This document shows positions 24,625 to 36,068 of a stretch of 64,000 nt of DNA, piece after piece; the stretch's first letter is position 1; each line of letters starts with the position of its first letter. The stretch comes from Symmetrospora coprosmae (taxonomy: Eukaryota; Basidiomycota; Cystobasidiomycetes; Symmetrosporaceae): assembly GCA_008802785.1 (NCBI GenBank), contig VUYT01000008.1, forward strand, positions 372,001 to 436,000. Direction: 5' to 3'. The notes beneath the pieces are model-generated. The model was given only the letters and a program-made list of their open reading frames with translations, was not told the origin of the DNA and did no database searches. The position numbers and the translations under genes were made by a program.

Positions 24625-25870
24625 ATGAGCGACGCCGACAACAAGGCACTCGCCCTCAAGGAGAAGGAGGCAGGCAACGCAGCCTACAAGTCCAGAGACT
24701 TTGACACGGCCATCGCACACTACAACAAGGCCTGGGAGCTGCACCAGGACATTACTTTCCTGAACAACCTGGCCGGTGCGTAGAAGTCTGCGTCGAAACA
24801 AGCTTGTACGGGCTGTGCGTCAGCTCACAGTATGTGTTCGTCCTGCACGCAGCCGCCCAGTTCGAGCAGGGAGACTATGAAGGAGCCATCAAGACGGAGG
24901 ACGATGCCGTAGAGAAAGGGCGAGAGCTGCGGGCAGACTATAAAATCATTGCAAAGTGGGTCTGCTTCTCCCCTCGTCGTGTGTTATGTAGCCCAGCTCG
25001 AGACGCCGAAGCTGACCCGCGTGTCGTCTCCCCTTTCTGCGCTTGCAGAGCCTTTGCCCGCGCAGGCTCCGCGTACGAGCGCAAGACCGACTTCGCAAAC
25101 GCCATCAAGTACTTCAAGAAGTCGCTCGCAGAGCACCGCACGCCAGAGGTTCTCGCAAAGATCAAGGAGGCAGAACGGCTGCAGAAGGAGGCAGAGGCGA
25201 AAGCGTACGAGGACCCCGCAGAGAGCGACAAGGCACGCGACGAAGGCAACAAGCTCTTCAAGGGCGGCGACTTTGCGGGATCCGTAAAGAGCTACACCGA
25301 GGCGATAAAGCGGAATCCGCGGGACGCTCGAGGATACACGAATCGCGCGGCCGCCTACACGAAGCTGCTCGCGCTGGCCGAGGCGCTCAAAGACGCCGAG
25401 ATGGCAATCAAGGTGTAGGTTTGCTCTCGAGCCTGAATACTGAGCAAGCTGGAGCAAGTCGCTCAAACTCGAAATGGTCTCCCACCCGCAGCGACCCGGA
25501 GAACCCAAAGGGCTACATTCGCAAGTGCACCGTTCTCTTTGGCATGAAGAAGTACGACGAATCGATTGCAGCGGGCGAGGAGGCGTCTGCAAAGGATGTC
25601 AGCAAGAAGAACAGCGTCGAGATCCAGCGCGAGCTCAAGAAGTCGCTCGATGCAAAGTACAGCGAGCGCGCGGGGGAGACGGACGAGGAGACGATTGCGC
25701 GCGCCATGCGCGACCCAGAGGTGCAGAAGATCCTCCAGGACCCAGTCATGCAGCAGATCCTCCAGCAGGCGCAGGAGGACCCAAAGAGCATGCAGGAACA
25801 CCTCAAGAATCCGAGCATCCGCGAAAAAGTAATGAAGCTCAGCCAGAGCGGGATACTCAAAATGAGGTAG
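24625..25870 (+). CDS. Short STI1/Hop-like Hsp70-Hsp90 co-chaperone (TPR2A-TPR2B-DP2 only)
   Basis: Exons 24625-24775, 24853-24955, 25049-25414 and 25492-25870 give 332 residues. Tandem TPRs begin almost at the start (EKEAGNAAYKSRDFDTAIAHYNKA), matching the TPR2A repeat of STI1. A second TPR block begins at ARDEGNKLFKGGDFAGSVKSYTEAI (TPR2B). The C-terminus (RDPEVQKILQDPVMQQILQQ and NPSIREKVMKLSQSGIL) is the DP2 domain. Full STI1 is about 590 residues with TPR1 and DP1 in front; these are absent here, and the 277 bases upstream run into the divergent gene. TPR2A binds the Hsp90 MEEVD tail in STI1. The protein could still bridge chaperones through TPR2B, or it may be a lineage-specific short form beside a full-length gene elsewhere. 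Confidence 0.9.
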
Positions 25871-26189
25871 ATGGGCGGATGTTGGAATGCAAGGGGATGT
25901 AGCAACAGTACGTCAGCGTAACGGAGACATACAGCCACCACTTGGCGGCCGACAAGTTTCCATGGCCTGGACCGCTGCACGCGCACAGGCCTTTCCGAAG
26001 TCATGCGAAGCGGCCCGAAGATGCGGAGTTTGCATGAAAGGGGCTTTTCAGCCGCGCGCCAGGCGGGATGTGCGCTTTGTCACTCTGACATGACAGACTC
26101 TTCCCCTTCCATGCCCTCCTCTTCCTTCTCTTCCAGCCCATCTCCTGCTTCTCTCAAGCAGCGAGCAGCTCGAACCGAGTGGACAAGCC
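25871..26189. other. Intergenic region upstream of the MFS gene
   Basis: These 319 bases between the STI1-like stop and the MFS start should hold the 3' UTR of the first and the promoter of the second. No motif stands out. Confidence 0.5.
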
Positions 26190-28170
26190 ATGAGTTCAGG
26201 CGACTACGCGCCCGTTGCCGGCAGCCTCGACGATAGCGATCTAGCCAACACCGAAGCCGCCTCTCCGCGCAGACTGGACAATGCTCGGACCCGAAGAACG
26301 CCTCTACCGAAACTGGCCATGCTCGCCTTCTGCGGGATCCGCTCGAGCGAACCATTCCTGTTCTTTGTCTTGTTCCCCTTTGTCAACGAGATGCTCGTCG
26401 AGTATGGCATCTCCACGGACGAGAAGTCCACGGGCTATCGCGCGGGCATGCTCGAGGCTGCACTGGCGTTCGGCAACTTGAGCACAATGATGGTGAGGCC
26501 CCTGTCTTGAGGATGCCAGTCGCACCGGTCTTATGCTCTCTGGTCGTCTGCATCAGCTATGTGTGCATCTCGCAGACACCTATGGCCGCCGGTCGATGAT
26601 GCTCTGGCCCACGTTAGCTTCTGCATGCGTGGGCTCGCTCCTCGGCTTTCCGCGCTCGTACTGGATCCTGCTAGCACTCCGGATGCTCCTGGGCGCCGGC
26701 GCCATGAACGGGTGTGTATCCATGCTCAGTCCATCGGCAGTCGGCGAAACCGTCCGTCTACCATCATCGTAATGCCCAATCTTGTCTCCAGTCAGGCCGG
26801 TGTCTCGAAGAACTACCTTGCGGAGCTGGTGGACGAGAGCAACCAAGCTGCCGCCTTCAGCCTGATGTCGCTCGCTTGGCAGGTCGGCTGGTGCATCGCC
26901 GCCATCGCTGGCGGCTATCTTTCGCACGCCGAGCGTGCTTTTCCTTCTCTGACGGATTGGCCGCTCGTTCGAGACCACCCTTACGCGCTGCCTTTTATCG
27001 CTGTGGCGGTCCCGCCGATGCTCTCGGTCGTGCTGGGCTACTTCGCTCTGCAGGAGACGCTTCGCCCGGGCACCGCGAACGCGAAGACCGCAGCTGCGCT
27101 CAAGGAAGAGGCGCCGCCTGCTGGCGGTCACTTTTTCGGCTGGACGCCCAACATGTGGAAGACCCTTCGGCTCTGGTGCATCGGCGTCGTCATCAACAAC
27201 TCCTTCCAGGCTACCCTGCCCCTGCTCGTCTTCGCCCCTGTTCATGCTGGCGGCCTGGGTTTGGGGTCGCGAGCGATCGGTGGGCGACTGCGAGGCCGAC
27301 GCTTATGCAGCGGCAGCCGGGGACTGATCCGTACATGTACGCCATGGCATCTCGCCGCGACAGGGCTGTGGTACGGCATCCGGGCATTACTCATCATTGC
27401 TGTTGAGCTACCAAGCGAGTCTTGTCGCCGGCTCCTACACGAGCCAGACACGAGACTGATCTTGCGGACGACCATAGTCTACCCGCGTGTCCACAGACGT
27501 TTCGGCCATGCTGTCATCTTCCGAGCGCAGATCTCAATGTACCCTCTCGTGTTTAGCCTCATCCCCGTCATCAGCCTCGTGCGGTGGTGGAGATACGACC
27601 CGGCCTCAGAGGCGAAGGTGGACGCCGTGACTCTGGTTCTCGTCGGTATCCTGCTCTGCCTTGAACTTCTAGGCCAGACCATGTTCAGTGAGTCTGCCTC
27701 GGGCACGAGGTTGTCCACTCATGCTGTCAATCTGATCTTCTCTCGCACCTGCAGTCTCGCTCGATCTTCTGTGTACCAATGCTTCGGCCGACCCAGCCCT
27801 GCAGCCAAAGTACAACGGATTCGTCGAATTCTGCTCAAAGGTGAGCCTTCCCCTGCCCTGAACCCCGGTCGCCGGCACGCTCCCTTACAGCGTCAAATTG
27901 CCGGGCGATATGCAGCTGTTCCAGACGTTCGCCGTGTGGTTCGCGGCGTGGCTCTTCGCATTCTCGGCGGAGAGCCAGATTCTGGGCGGGTATCTCGTCT
28001 GGCTGATCCTGTTCAGCGGATCGCTCGCGGGCGCACGTATGGTCTACGTCCACCAAGAGGAGAAAGGGTGGAGGTCGAGGGCAGATAGCGGGGTTGCTGG
28101 AGAGTACGAAAGTGCTACGCCTCTCACGCCCTATCACGATCAGACCGGTCGCCCTGCGGAGGAGCATTGA
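26190..28170 (+). CDS. MFS transporter (DHA1-like drug/proton antiporter type)
   Basis: The best exon chain is 26190-26492, 26557-26711, 26792-27279, 27364-27423, 27478-27687, 27755-27840 and 27916-28170, giving 518 residues. The first membrane pair is KLAMLAFCGIRSSEPFLFFVLFPFVNEML. The loop 2-3 signature LADTYGRRSMML is restored by the first intron. ILLALRMLLGAGAMNG, QVGWCIAAIAGGYLS, and the second-half helices MYPLVFSLIPVISLV, VTLVLVGILLCLELLG and ILGGYLVWLILFS follow. A cytosolic loop with WTPNMWKTLRLW separates the halves. The fourth intron (27424-27477, donor GTCGCC) is the weakest: it was chosen because it restores FYPRVHRRFG, but a frameshift or other splice is possible. The layout resembles fungal YCR023C-type DHA1 carriers; substrate is unknown. 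Confidence 0.72.
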
Positions 28171-28843
28171 CGGATCCGCAAGCGAGCTCCTGGGACGTCT
28201 GCTTGGCCAAAAGTTACCATAGACCGAGGTTGTAGATGTACTCCACATTCACGTAAATGCTAGGGTGCCCCACATCAGCATGCTTGGAAGCTAGGGATGA
28301 GGCGTGAGGTGGACGCGTGTCGATGGTGACGAGGCGTCTCTATGGCCGGTCGAGCCGCATCTTTGCAACCAAAGCGCGACCGTTCCTTTCCCATTTATAT
28401 GATGTGCTTTGTCGCCACGACGAAACGATGTCGGTGTTCAATATATATCCGATCCACGCTCAGATGGCGGACTAGACAATGTGACTTCCGCAGAGACGTT
28501 CGCCATCTGGGCACTGCTTCAGCCGGAGCTCGCAGGGACGCCTGCGCTAGAGGACTGGGCCCGGTGGTCGCAACGTAAGATGTGATCGCTATGTCGCAAG
28601 AGGGCGATAGCACACAGTCGCAGCAGGACCAGGCAGCGGTGTATGCCAGGCAGCCGTCGCCTTCGAAAGCGGACTGGTCGTGCATCTCAGATCATTCCTT
28701 GTCCCGCTGTTATAGAAATGCTGCTGAAACGTGTCCGGCAACAGCTGACAGAGGTTGAGGTGTCTTCCGTAGATATCAGTCCGCCTGAGAAGTGCCATGC
28801 CATCACACGCTGCGGAGGCAATGCCGTCGTCGAGTGCTGGTGA
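28171..28843 (+). other. Region with possible 5' exons of the next gene
   Basis: Between the MFS stop and the clear coding block of the next gene there are short coding-like stretches. One at 28463-28574 reads AETFAIWALLQPELAG followed by TPALEDWARWSQ, and ends at a GTAAGA donor. Another at about 28612-28660 reads QAAVAFESGLV and ends at a GTGCAT donor, and a third at about 28728-28840 reads VSSVDISPPEKCHAI. I cannot join them to the downstream block in frame with confidence. Confidence 0.35.
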
Positions 28844-29669
28844 GCGGCGTCTCCGGACTGGCAAGGCCGCGATGTCGAGGAAGCTGACCAGGGCCCCGTA
28901 GGCATACGTGTCGATAAGAGCACAATCTCGGAAGCGATCAGCTATACGCGGACTCCATTGCCCATCGAGTTCTTCGGCGACCTTGTTGACGTGCTCGGAT
29001 CGGACCTTGAGGCCGTTCTTGCACTACGATTGGCGATCCCACGCCTGCCTTGTTGGTCGATGAAGGCCTTCTTCAGCAACATCCGGATCACCCTCGCTGC
29101 GGAGATGGCACCCTCTGTGCTCGAGCGCCTAGCGTTCCTTGCGGCCCTGCCGCCGACATGGTTCGTCTGGATCGACATTACGTACGAGGGTCAGAAGGCG
29201 ATGCTTGACCCAGAGGCTCTGCCACACGCGCGCAAGCTCATGAGGAGCGAGGCGAAGGGCATCATCTTCTCGAAGGTGCCCGTCGAGCTGGGAGTTGAGC
29301 TTCTGCGCAGCCGGGAGGAGCGGGGAGATGCGCCGCGACTTCCGGCGCTGTACCTGCTTCTGGAGCGAGGCTGGGCGGAGGACGCAGATAGCTGGCTGCA
29401 TCGCGAGTGAGTGCATGTGCGATTCCGTTTGCCAGCTGTGACCACCGGCTCAAGCTCCTGACCTGCCTAACCTTTCTTGCTGCAGACATGCCGCCTGGCT
29501 GCAGGCCATTCAGACGGGCCTGACTCCAGGTCAGCTACCGCTGCGCGTCAACGCTGGATGGGGCGATGTTCCGGAGGAGCTGCCGGAGAGGGAGATGCGC
29601 CTGCTCGAGGCGGTGGGAATTAGATGCGAGCCAGGATTGTCGGATGAAGCGGGCCAACTGTCAGTGTGA
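28844..29669 (+). CDS. Unrecognised protein, 5' end unresolved
   Basis: An open block from 28844 to 29406 is joined to 29486-29669 by a clean GTGAGT/TGCAG intron that keeps frame (WLHRE to HAAWLQAIQTGL). The block has no in-frame ATG before 29060, so either the gene starts there (about 177 residues) or it continues upstream through exons I could not connect; an in-frame TGA lies at 28841-28843. The sequence includes PIEFFGDLVDVLGSDLEAVLAL, APSVLERLAFLAALPPTWFV and ALYLLLERGWAEDADSWLH. It is helical and Leu/Ala-rich, with no motif I recognise. It may be a decayed gene or one with several small 5' exons. Confidence 0.5.
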
Positions 29670-29975
29670 TGTCCCGACCCGACGCCGAGGGCATTGTCGA
29701 TAGTGCATCCGAGTGCGCATTAGCATTCGCGTGCGTGTGTGTATGTGTGTGTGCATGTATATATCTTAGCTGCGAGCATATTATCCGAGTCGATGGAATG
29801 GGTCAGGGACACATCTCCGTCGCTCCTCGGCTTCGCACCAAGCCCGTACAGTAGACGGCAGCGAGGCGATGCAACACAGGCATCGACAGGAGGAGAAGCA
29901 GCAGCAGCAGCAGCTCAGACGACAACGGCAAGCCATCTGAGACCTGACCGGCATACCAGAGAACGCAAGAGCAGG
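29670..29975. other. Upstream region of the C2-domain gene with GT and CAG repeats
   Basis: These 306 bases contain a GT-rich microsatellite at about 29731-29763 and a short CAG run at about 29895-29911. They should hold the promoter and 5' UTR of the C2-domain gene. No coding feature is supported. Confidence 0.55.
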
Positions 29976-32935
29976 ATGGCCAGCTCTTCCACCTCTGGCG
30001 GCATCTCGAGCGCCTCTGCCCTGCCCGTGCCCGTGACAATGTCGGGCAAGCGGCCCGCCAACGCTGGGAGGAAGCTCGGGACGCTCGTCGTCGTTGTCAT
30101 AAAGGCAGTGCGTGCAATGTTGTGCATGTGCTGCTATGCCATGCCTGCCACGCCTGCCATGCTGACGTCCGTGTTGCACCCCGCCCTGCCCCGCCGCATT
30201 CAGAGGAACCTCCCCAACAAGCAGAGGATTGGCAAGCAGGACCCGTACTGCTCCATCACCCTCGGACACCAGAAGGGCAAGACGCCCGCGGTGAAGCGTG
30301 GAGGGCAGACGCCGCACTGGGACGCCCAGCTCGAGTTCGAGGTGTGGGAGGCGCTCGGGGACGAGGTACCCGTGGTCGCGACCGACAGTGGCGGGATAGC
30401 CCCAGCCGCCGCCGCAAAGGACGACGACATCCTCCCCAACCAGGCTACAGTGGGCCGCACGCGCCAGAAGAGCGATGAGGAGGCCGCAAAGGCAAAGAAA
30501 AAGACCATGAAGATTGCCTGCTATGCCGACGACCCGAGGGAGCCGGACCTCATCGGAGAAGCAGAGCTCGACTATGCTCCTACTCTCAAGAAGGGCGAGT
30601 TTGATGGTGGGTGGATGCGCGCAAAGAGGGCCACTTAGGTACGATTCGCATCATCCGCAAGCTGACCCAAATCATCCCTGTCTTAGAATGGGTCGAGCTC
30701 AAGTACAGGGGCAAGTACGCCGGCGAGGTGTTCATTGAGATGACCTTCTACTCTGCCGCTCCTCCCCCCGTGAAGCGCAAAAACAAGCCGCCCACCGTGT
30801 CTGCTGCCGGATCGGGGTATGGCGGGCCAGGGCACTTCGAGCCGCTTCCCGTGTCCATGTCCTTTCCGCAAGCGTCGCCGCAGTCGTCGAGCGCCTCCCT
30901 GTCCAGCAAGCCCAGCTCGGCTTCAACCTTGACAGCAGGTCACTTCCAAGCGTCGCCATCATCGCATGGGCGCCATCCTCTCCGGACGAGCCAGAGCTCG
31001 TACACTCTCGCGCCGGCGCCCTCGCCTGCTCCGTCGCATTTGAGCGAATTTGGCGCGCGGCCTGCCTCGTCCAACTCGCTCGCCTTTCCTACGCCGGGCC
31101 ACCTCCAGCACCAGCCTTCCACCTCCTCCTTCGGCTCGCAGGCCCCCAGCCATGGTCACGGAGCGCCCGTGCCGAGCCCGAGCCAGCAGCCGCACAAGAT
31201 GCACCGCGCCTCGTTCTCGTCGTACGGCATGACGCAGCACGACATTGACTCGCTGACCAGGCCATTGTCGAGCTTGAGCATCGCGAGCGTCAACAAGCCG
31301 CTGCCACTGCCTTCACCTCATCAGGTGGGCTTTCCCGTGCCGGACATGCCGTCGCATAGTCAGCCACATCACAATCACCAGCAACAGCGGCCGACGTCTG
31401 GTCTTGCGCACCACCGCCCTCACTCCTCCAGTCTAAGAGGAGACAGCTACGCTCATCCGGCCTCACAGGCGCACGCTCAGCCTGCCTATGGGTATCAGCA
31501 GCCTGCCCCTCTCCCGCAGCCGCAGCCACAGGCACACACTATGCAACAGCCACCCCCGCCTCTCGAGCATTACCACTCGCAGCCTGTCCCTTTGCAGCAT
31601 CAGCACCACCCGCACCAGACCCCTGCAGCCGACTGGCAACAGCCACATCAACATGCCGCGCCAGCACCTGGCGCATACGCCGACCCGCACCCAGACTTCC
31701 CGTCCAACCCGCACCGCCACTCGCTCTCGACCTACCTGCCTCCGTCCCAGCCTGCCGATGAGCCTGCGTACTCTAATTGGAACAACGCGCAGATCCAGCA
31801 TCTCCCGTCCGACGCGCCGCTCGACGACCGGCCGCTCTCGAGTCTCAGCCACGGCATTGGTCAAGGCAACGGACGCGCGCCGTCGCCGTATGATCCCCCG
31901 CATACACCGATTGCAGGCGGGAGCAGGCGGGGCTGGCAGAATCCCCGCGCTGGCAGTGTCAATGGGCATGGACACGGGCATGAGGCAGAGCCTCCGGGGC
32001 TGTCGACTAGTCCGCGGCCGATGGGATACCACCCTTCGTCCCTCCAGCCGGGCTTGCTCAGCCCTACCCGTCCGGACAGCGGCTTCCCGCATTCTCCTCC
32101 ACCCCCACCTCATTCGTCTGCAGGACACCACAGCGGACCGCTGTATCAGTCAATGGCGCAGAGCTACACCCCGCCGCTCCCGCCGCGCTCGCCTGTGCCC
32201 CAGCAGCATCAGCAGCAGGCGGCATCGTACTCTCCGGCACCGCCAGTGCAGCAGGACTACGCATCTCAGCAGCAGGATCCGTATTATGCGCAGCCCCAGC
32301 AGCAGCACGTGGACCCGTATCAGCAGCACGAGCCGCAGCAACAATACGAGCAGCAGCCGTACCACCCGCCCCCAGCTGGGCAATACCCGCAGTACCAGGA
32401 TCAGCCCTACGAACAGCAGCAACAGCAGATAGAGCAGCCATACTATGCGCACGATGCAGCGCAGCAGAACCAGCAGCAACAACGTCAGCACTACGCTTCT
32501 CCCACACCGCCCCCGCTGCACGTCCAGCAGTTCCAGCAGCAGCAGCAGAGCGACCCATACCGGAGCAACTCGCCCTACCGCCCGCTGCCGCAGCCCGCGC
32601 CCGATCAGCAACCACAGCCATACCAATACCACTCGCAGCCGCAGCAGCCGCAGCAGCCGCAGCCATACTACGGCGAGCATCAACAAGCGCCGCCGCTGCC
32701 GCAATCGCAGCACGGCGGAGACGCATTTTACCCTTCGCAAAGCCAAGGCCAGGGACATGGCTATGCCCCGCAGCAGTCGCAGTCCCAAGGCTACCAGCCG
32801 CGCTTCGGCTTGCCCCCGCATCAGCCGTACGACCCGCCGTACGCTGGTGCGCCCTTGCCGCCACCGCCTGTCCCGCCCGTGCCACAGGCGCTTCGGGAAG
32901 AGCACCATCAGCAAGGGCGGTACGGGTACTACTGA
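29976..32935 (+). CDS. C2-domain cytokinesis protein (INN1/Fic1-like)
   Basis: Exons 29976-30107, 30204-30606 and 30687-32935 give 927 residues. The N-terminal C2 domain (about 28-190) reads KLGTLVVVVIKARNLPNK, RIGKQDPYCSITLG, KTPAVKRGGQTPHWDAQLEF, LIGEAELDY and EWVELKYRGKYAGEVFIEMT. Both introns fall in the domain and are phase-consistent. The remaining 730 residues are Pro/Gln/Ser/Tyr-rich with many PPxP-like motifs, suited to binding SH3 domains. Yeast Inn1 and fission-yeast Fic1 have this layout, a C2 domain plus a proline-rich tail. They bring F-BAR/SH3 proteins and chitin synthase activation to the contractile ring. A cytokinesis role is inferred from architecture. The poly-Gln tracts in the tail are long for the family. 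Confidence 0.85.
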
Positions 32936-33322
32936 TATGTATACGAGGCTACACCACATTCGACCAAATCACGACAGTCATAGATGGAGAAACGAACAGT
33001 CCAAGTCGAATGAATCTGTAGAAACGAGCTGCCGTAGACGACGCACCATCGTTCCGGCCCACGCGCTATCTGTGTCTGTACCGCTTGCAACCAGTGACGA
33101 AGTTGGCCTTGAGCCTGCTTGAAGCTCGATTTCAAGGAGCCGACGCAACGGGCGAGTCGAGCGAATATGACAGGTCGCCTTTGCGCCGGCTTCGAACAAT
33201 CTACAGAGAAGTCGAGGCAGAAGCTATCCGTTACAGTGGTGTCTACACGCTCGCTCGCTCGCACACCGGGTGCTGCATGCACTGGCACGTCCAGGACCGA
33301 CATTGCCGTTCGGTCGCTTCAT
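32936..33322. other. Convergent intergenic region
   Basis: These 387 bases lie between the stops of the C2-domain gene (+) and NOT3 (-). They probably hold the two 3' UTRs. I see no gene. Confidence 0.5.
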
Positions 33323-34570
33323 CTATTCCTCGAGATGGCGGTAGAGGAAGGAGAAGTTCTCCTTTCTGCGCTGCGCCCAGCTCCCCTCAAAATCGAAATA
33401 CAGGTAGACACCCTGCTCGTACTCGTCCGTGATTGCCTGCGGCTCGTTGGCGCGCTGGAACCACGTGAGGTACTGCTTGTGGAAGCGCCAGCTCTGCTTC
33501 TTGAGCTCCTGCGCGGCGAGGTGCTGCATATACGTGCCTTGGCAGTAGTAGAAGATGTAGAAGAGCGTGTCGACGTCAAACTTGGCAAAGAGCGACGGGT
33601 TGGCGAGATGCGGGCTCGGCTGCTGCGGATAGTAGTGCGGAGTCGAGAATGGGTTGCGCGGGATGTAGTACTTCGGCCTGTGTGAGTGTGGACGCATGAG
33701 ACTTCAGGTCAGCAGCAGTGGGCAAGGGAGTAGCAATGCAATGCAAAAACCAAGCGAGCGCTCACTTCTCGGCATCCGCAGGCTGCGGCATGTTGGGGTA
33801 GCCAGCTTCCAGAATGTCCTGGATCGTGCCCAAGTCGTTGTCGCGCCGGAGAGCTGCACACGAATCGAGACAGTCAGCTTGGACTGATCTAAAGAGCCCC
33901 GAGCGTGCGAGTAAGACTCACATTTCTGCTTGGCACTCTCAAAGCTCGTGACGAGGTCGGCCAGACTGCTAGGCAGTCGGGGCTCCTGCTGCTGCTGAGG
34001 CTGCTGAGCTTGTGCCTGCTGCGTGCTGGGCGAGACAGGCTGCTGTTGCTGTGCGGGGATGGACGGCTGCTGCAGCGAGGGCGTCGCACTCGGCAGCTGC
34101 TGCTGTGGCGCCGAGGAGACGTCCAGAGCCTGCAAGGGCGCAACGGACGCTGCCTGCTGCGAGGGCGACATGCGGGGCGTGGAAGGCTCGCCAGCGGCGG
34201 ATGGCGAGCTGCGGGCCGCCTGAGAGCTCTGCTGTGCGACAGAGGCGTGGCTCGGCGCGGGACTGGGCGCAACCTCTGACGGCGCTGACGAAGGCGGTAC
34301 GCTCGGTGCGGACGTCCTTGACGGGACGGGCGACGCCGAGGATGCCGCCGAGCCGGACGGCGCGGCACCCTGCGCGGACGGCGCGAGCTTGCTGGTCGAG
34401 CTCGCAGAGGCGGCTGCTTGCTGGCCCTGGCTCTGGCTCTGGCCTGCCGGTGCCGTCATGCTGGTTGGGCTGGCCACCATGGCCGTGCGCTGCGCCTGCG
34501 CAGAAAGGGTGGCAGGCGCAGGAGATGGGGAAGCAAGCGCGGCCGCGCTGGAAGCTGCTGTAACGGCCGC

Positions 34571-34601
<31 letters not shown>

Positions 34602-36068
34602 GATGGTGTATTGGAGGATGCAGCTGCATTGGCTGTTGATGGCGTAGGAGGGTTGTTCGAGTTGGCGACCGCTGACGCAGCAGCTGCCGAATATCGGATG
34701 GGCGGCAGAGCAGGCCGTGTCGGCGTGGGTGCAGATGCAGCTGGGAGGACCGGGACGGGCGGGATGGGTTCCTTTGCAGAAGAGGAGGTGGAAGAGGCTG
34801 CAGCGCCGCTGCTGGACCGGGACGGCGCAGAGAGACCCGTTGGCCGCGGCACTGAGCCGTCCAGAGTAGCTTTCCGCGGTGCCTTCTTTGCTACTGTCGG
34901 CGACTTCTCCCCCGATCCGTCTGCTATCGCTGCTGCAGACGACATTGACAGTGCCGCATCGTCCTTCTCCTTGGTCGCCTTTTTCACTGGCGTCCGTGAC
35001 GGCGCAGGTGGCAGGTCGGACGCGTCCGCAATGGACATGGAGTCGTGCGATGACTGCTGGTCGTCTTGCGCAAGGCCGAATGCCTCTTCCTCCTCGTCGA
35101 GGTTGAGGTCGTCGTAGATCCCCTCATCCTCCTCAAAGTCCTCCTCGGTGTTGCTCTCGACAAAGTAGGCAATGTCCTCGCGGAGCTCGACGATGCGCTC
35201 TGGTTCTAGGTTTCCATTCTCCATGAGGCGGTTCATGAGCTCCAAGCGCGAAATGTGCCACTTGCGCCGCTCAATGGCGTGCTCGAGGTCGGCCGCGCGC
35301 TCCGATGACGACCCGCCCTTCTTGCCCTTGCGCGCACCCCCAGTGAGCTGCTCCACCTCTGCCTCCGTCATCTCGACCTGCCGCGACAGCTCGTCGACCT
35401 GGTTCGAGATCCACCCGCCCGTTTCCGTCTTGAGCTGCTCCTTTGGGTCCATGCGGTCCCTCGCGTTCAGCCCTTCCTTCGAGAAGGCCTTTGTCTTCAT
35501 TTCCTTCTCGCATGCCTTGAAGCGCTCCATTTGCTGTGTATCACAGTGCGTGGTGTGCTTGTTCAGTGGGTGGTTCTGCCCGCCGCCCAGCTGGACCACC
35601 AGCGGTCCTGACCGGTCTATCTGTCCACTGCCGAGAACCCCGCACACTCACCACCTCTATCAACTTGCGGGCATCTGTCAGAGCCTTCTTGTCCTTGATC
35701 TCGTTGCTCTGCAGCCATGTCTTTATCTGGTCGCGCAGGCGCTGCAGCTTCTTGATCTGCGTCTTTAGCTCGGCCTCGACTGCCAGCAGCGAGGTGCAGG
35801 GATTGGATTAGGATCAGCACCACTGAAGCGGCTCTCCCCTCCAACGAAGCACACGATGCCCCTCCATTCCACCCACGCTTGTCCTTGTGCGCTGAATGCC
35901 CGCTGGCCTGTATCTTCTTGTACTGTTCCTCAAACTGCTCGACGCCCTCGCCGACCTTCTTGAGCGTCTTGTCGATCTCGGCTGCGGCGTGAGCGTGGCC
36001 GTTAGCAATGACAGATTGTCAGCTCTAGACTATCCATTCTCCTCACTCTGCAGCTTCCTCGCCGACAT
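33323..36068 (-). CDS. NOT3: CCR4-NOT complex subunit NOT3/NOT5
   Basis: Six exons (36068-36047, 35981-35877, 35779-35652, 35533-33922, 33853-33766, 33677-33323) give 769 residues. The N-terminal Not3 coiled-coil domain is complete: [74 protein letters not shown] and [19 protein letters not shown] Ser/Ala/Gln-rich linker of about 400 residues with a poly-Gln run follows. The C-terminal NOT-box domain reads [56 protein letters not shown] and [12 protein letters not shown]. This subunit joins the CCR4-NOT deadenylase complex that shortens poly(A) tails and also affects transcription and codon-dependent mRNA decay. All five introns are phase-consistent; the first exon codes only seven full residues. 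Confidence 0.95.

Noticed and set aside
26531-26575. A possible 33-nt intron before DTYGRR in the MFS gene
   Set aside because: Too short for this genome; an intron at 26493-26556 gives LADTYGRR in frame with normal length.
26559-28088. A 509-codon frame across the MFS gene
   Set aside because: It reads through several introns by chance; the transporter motifs require splicing and a different frame at the 3' end.
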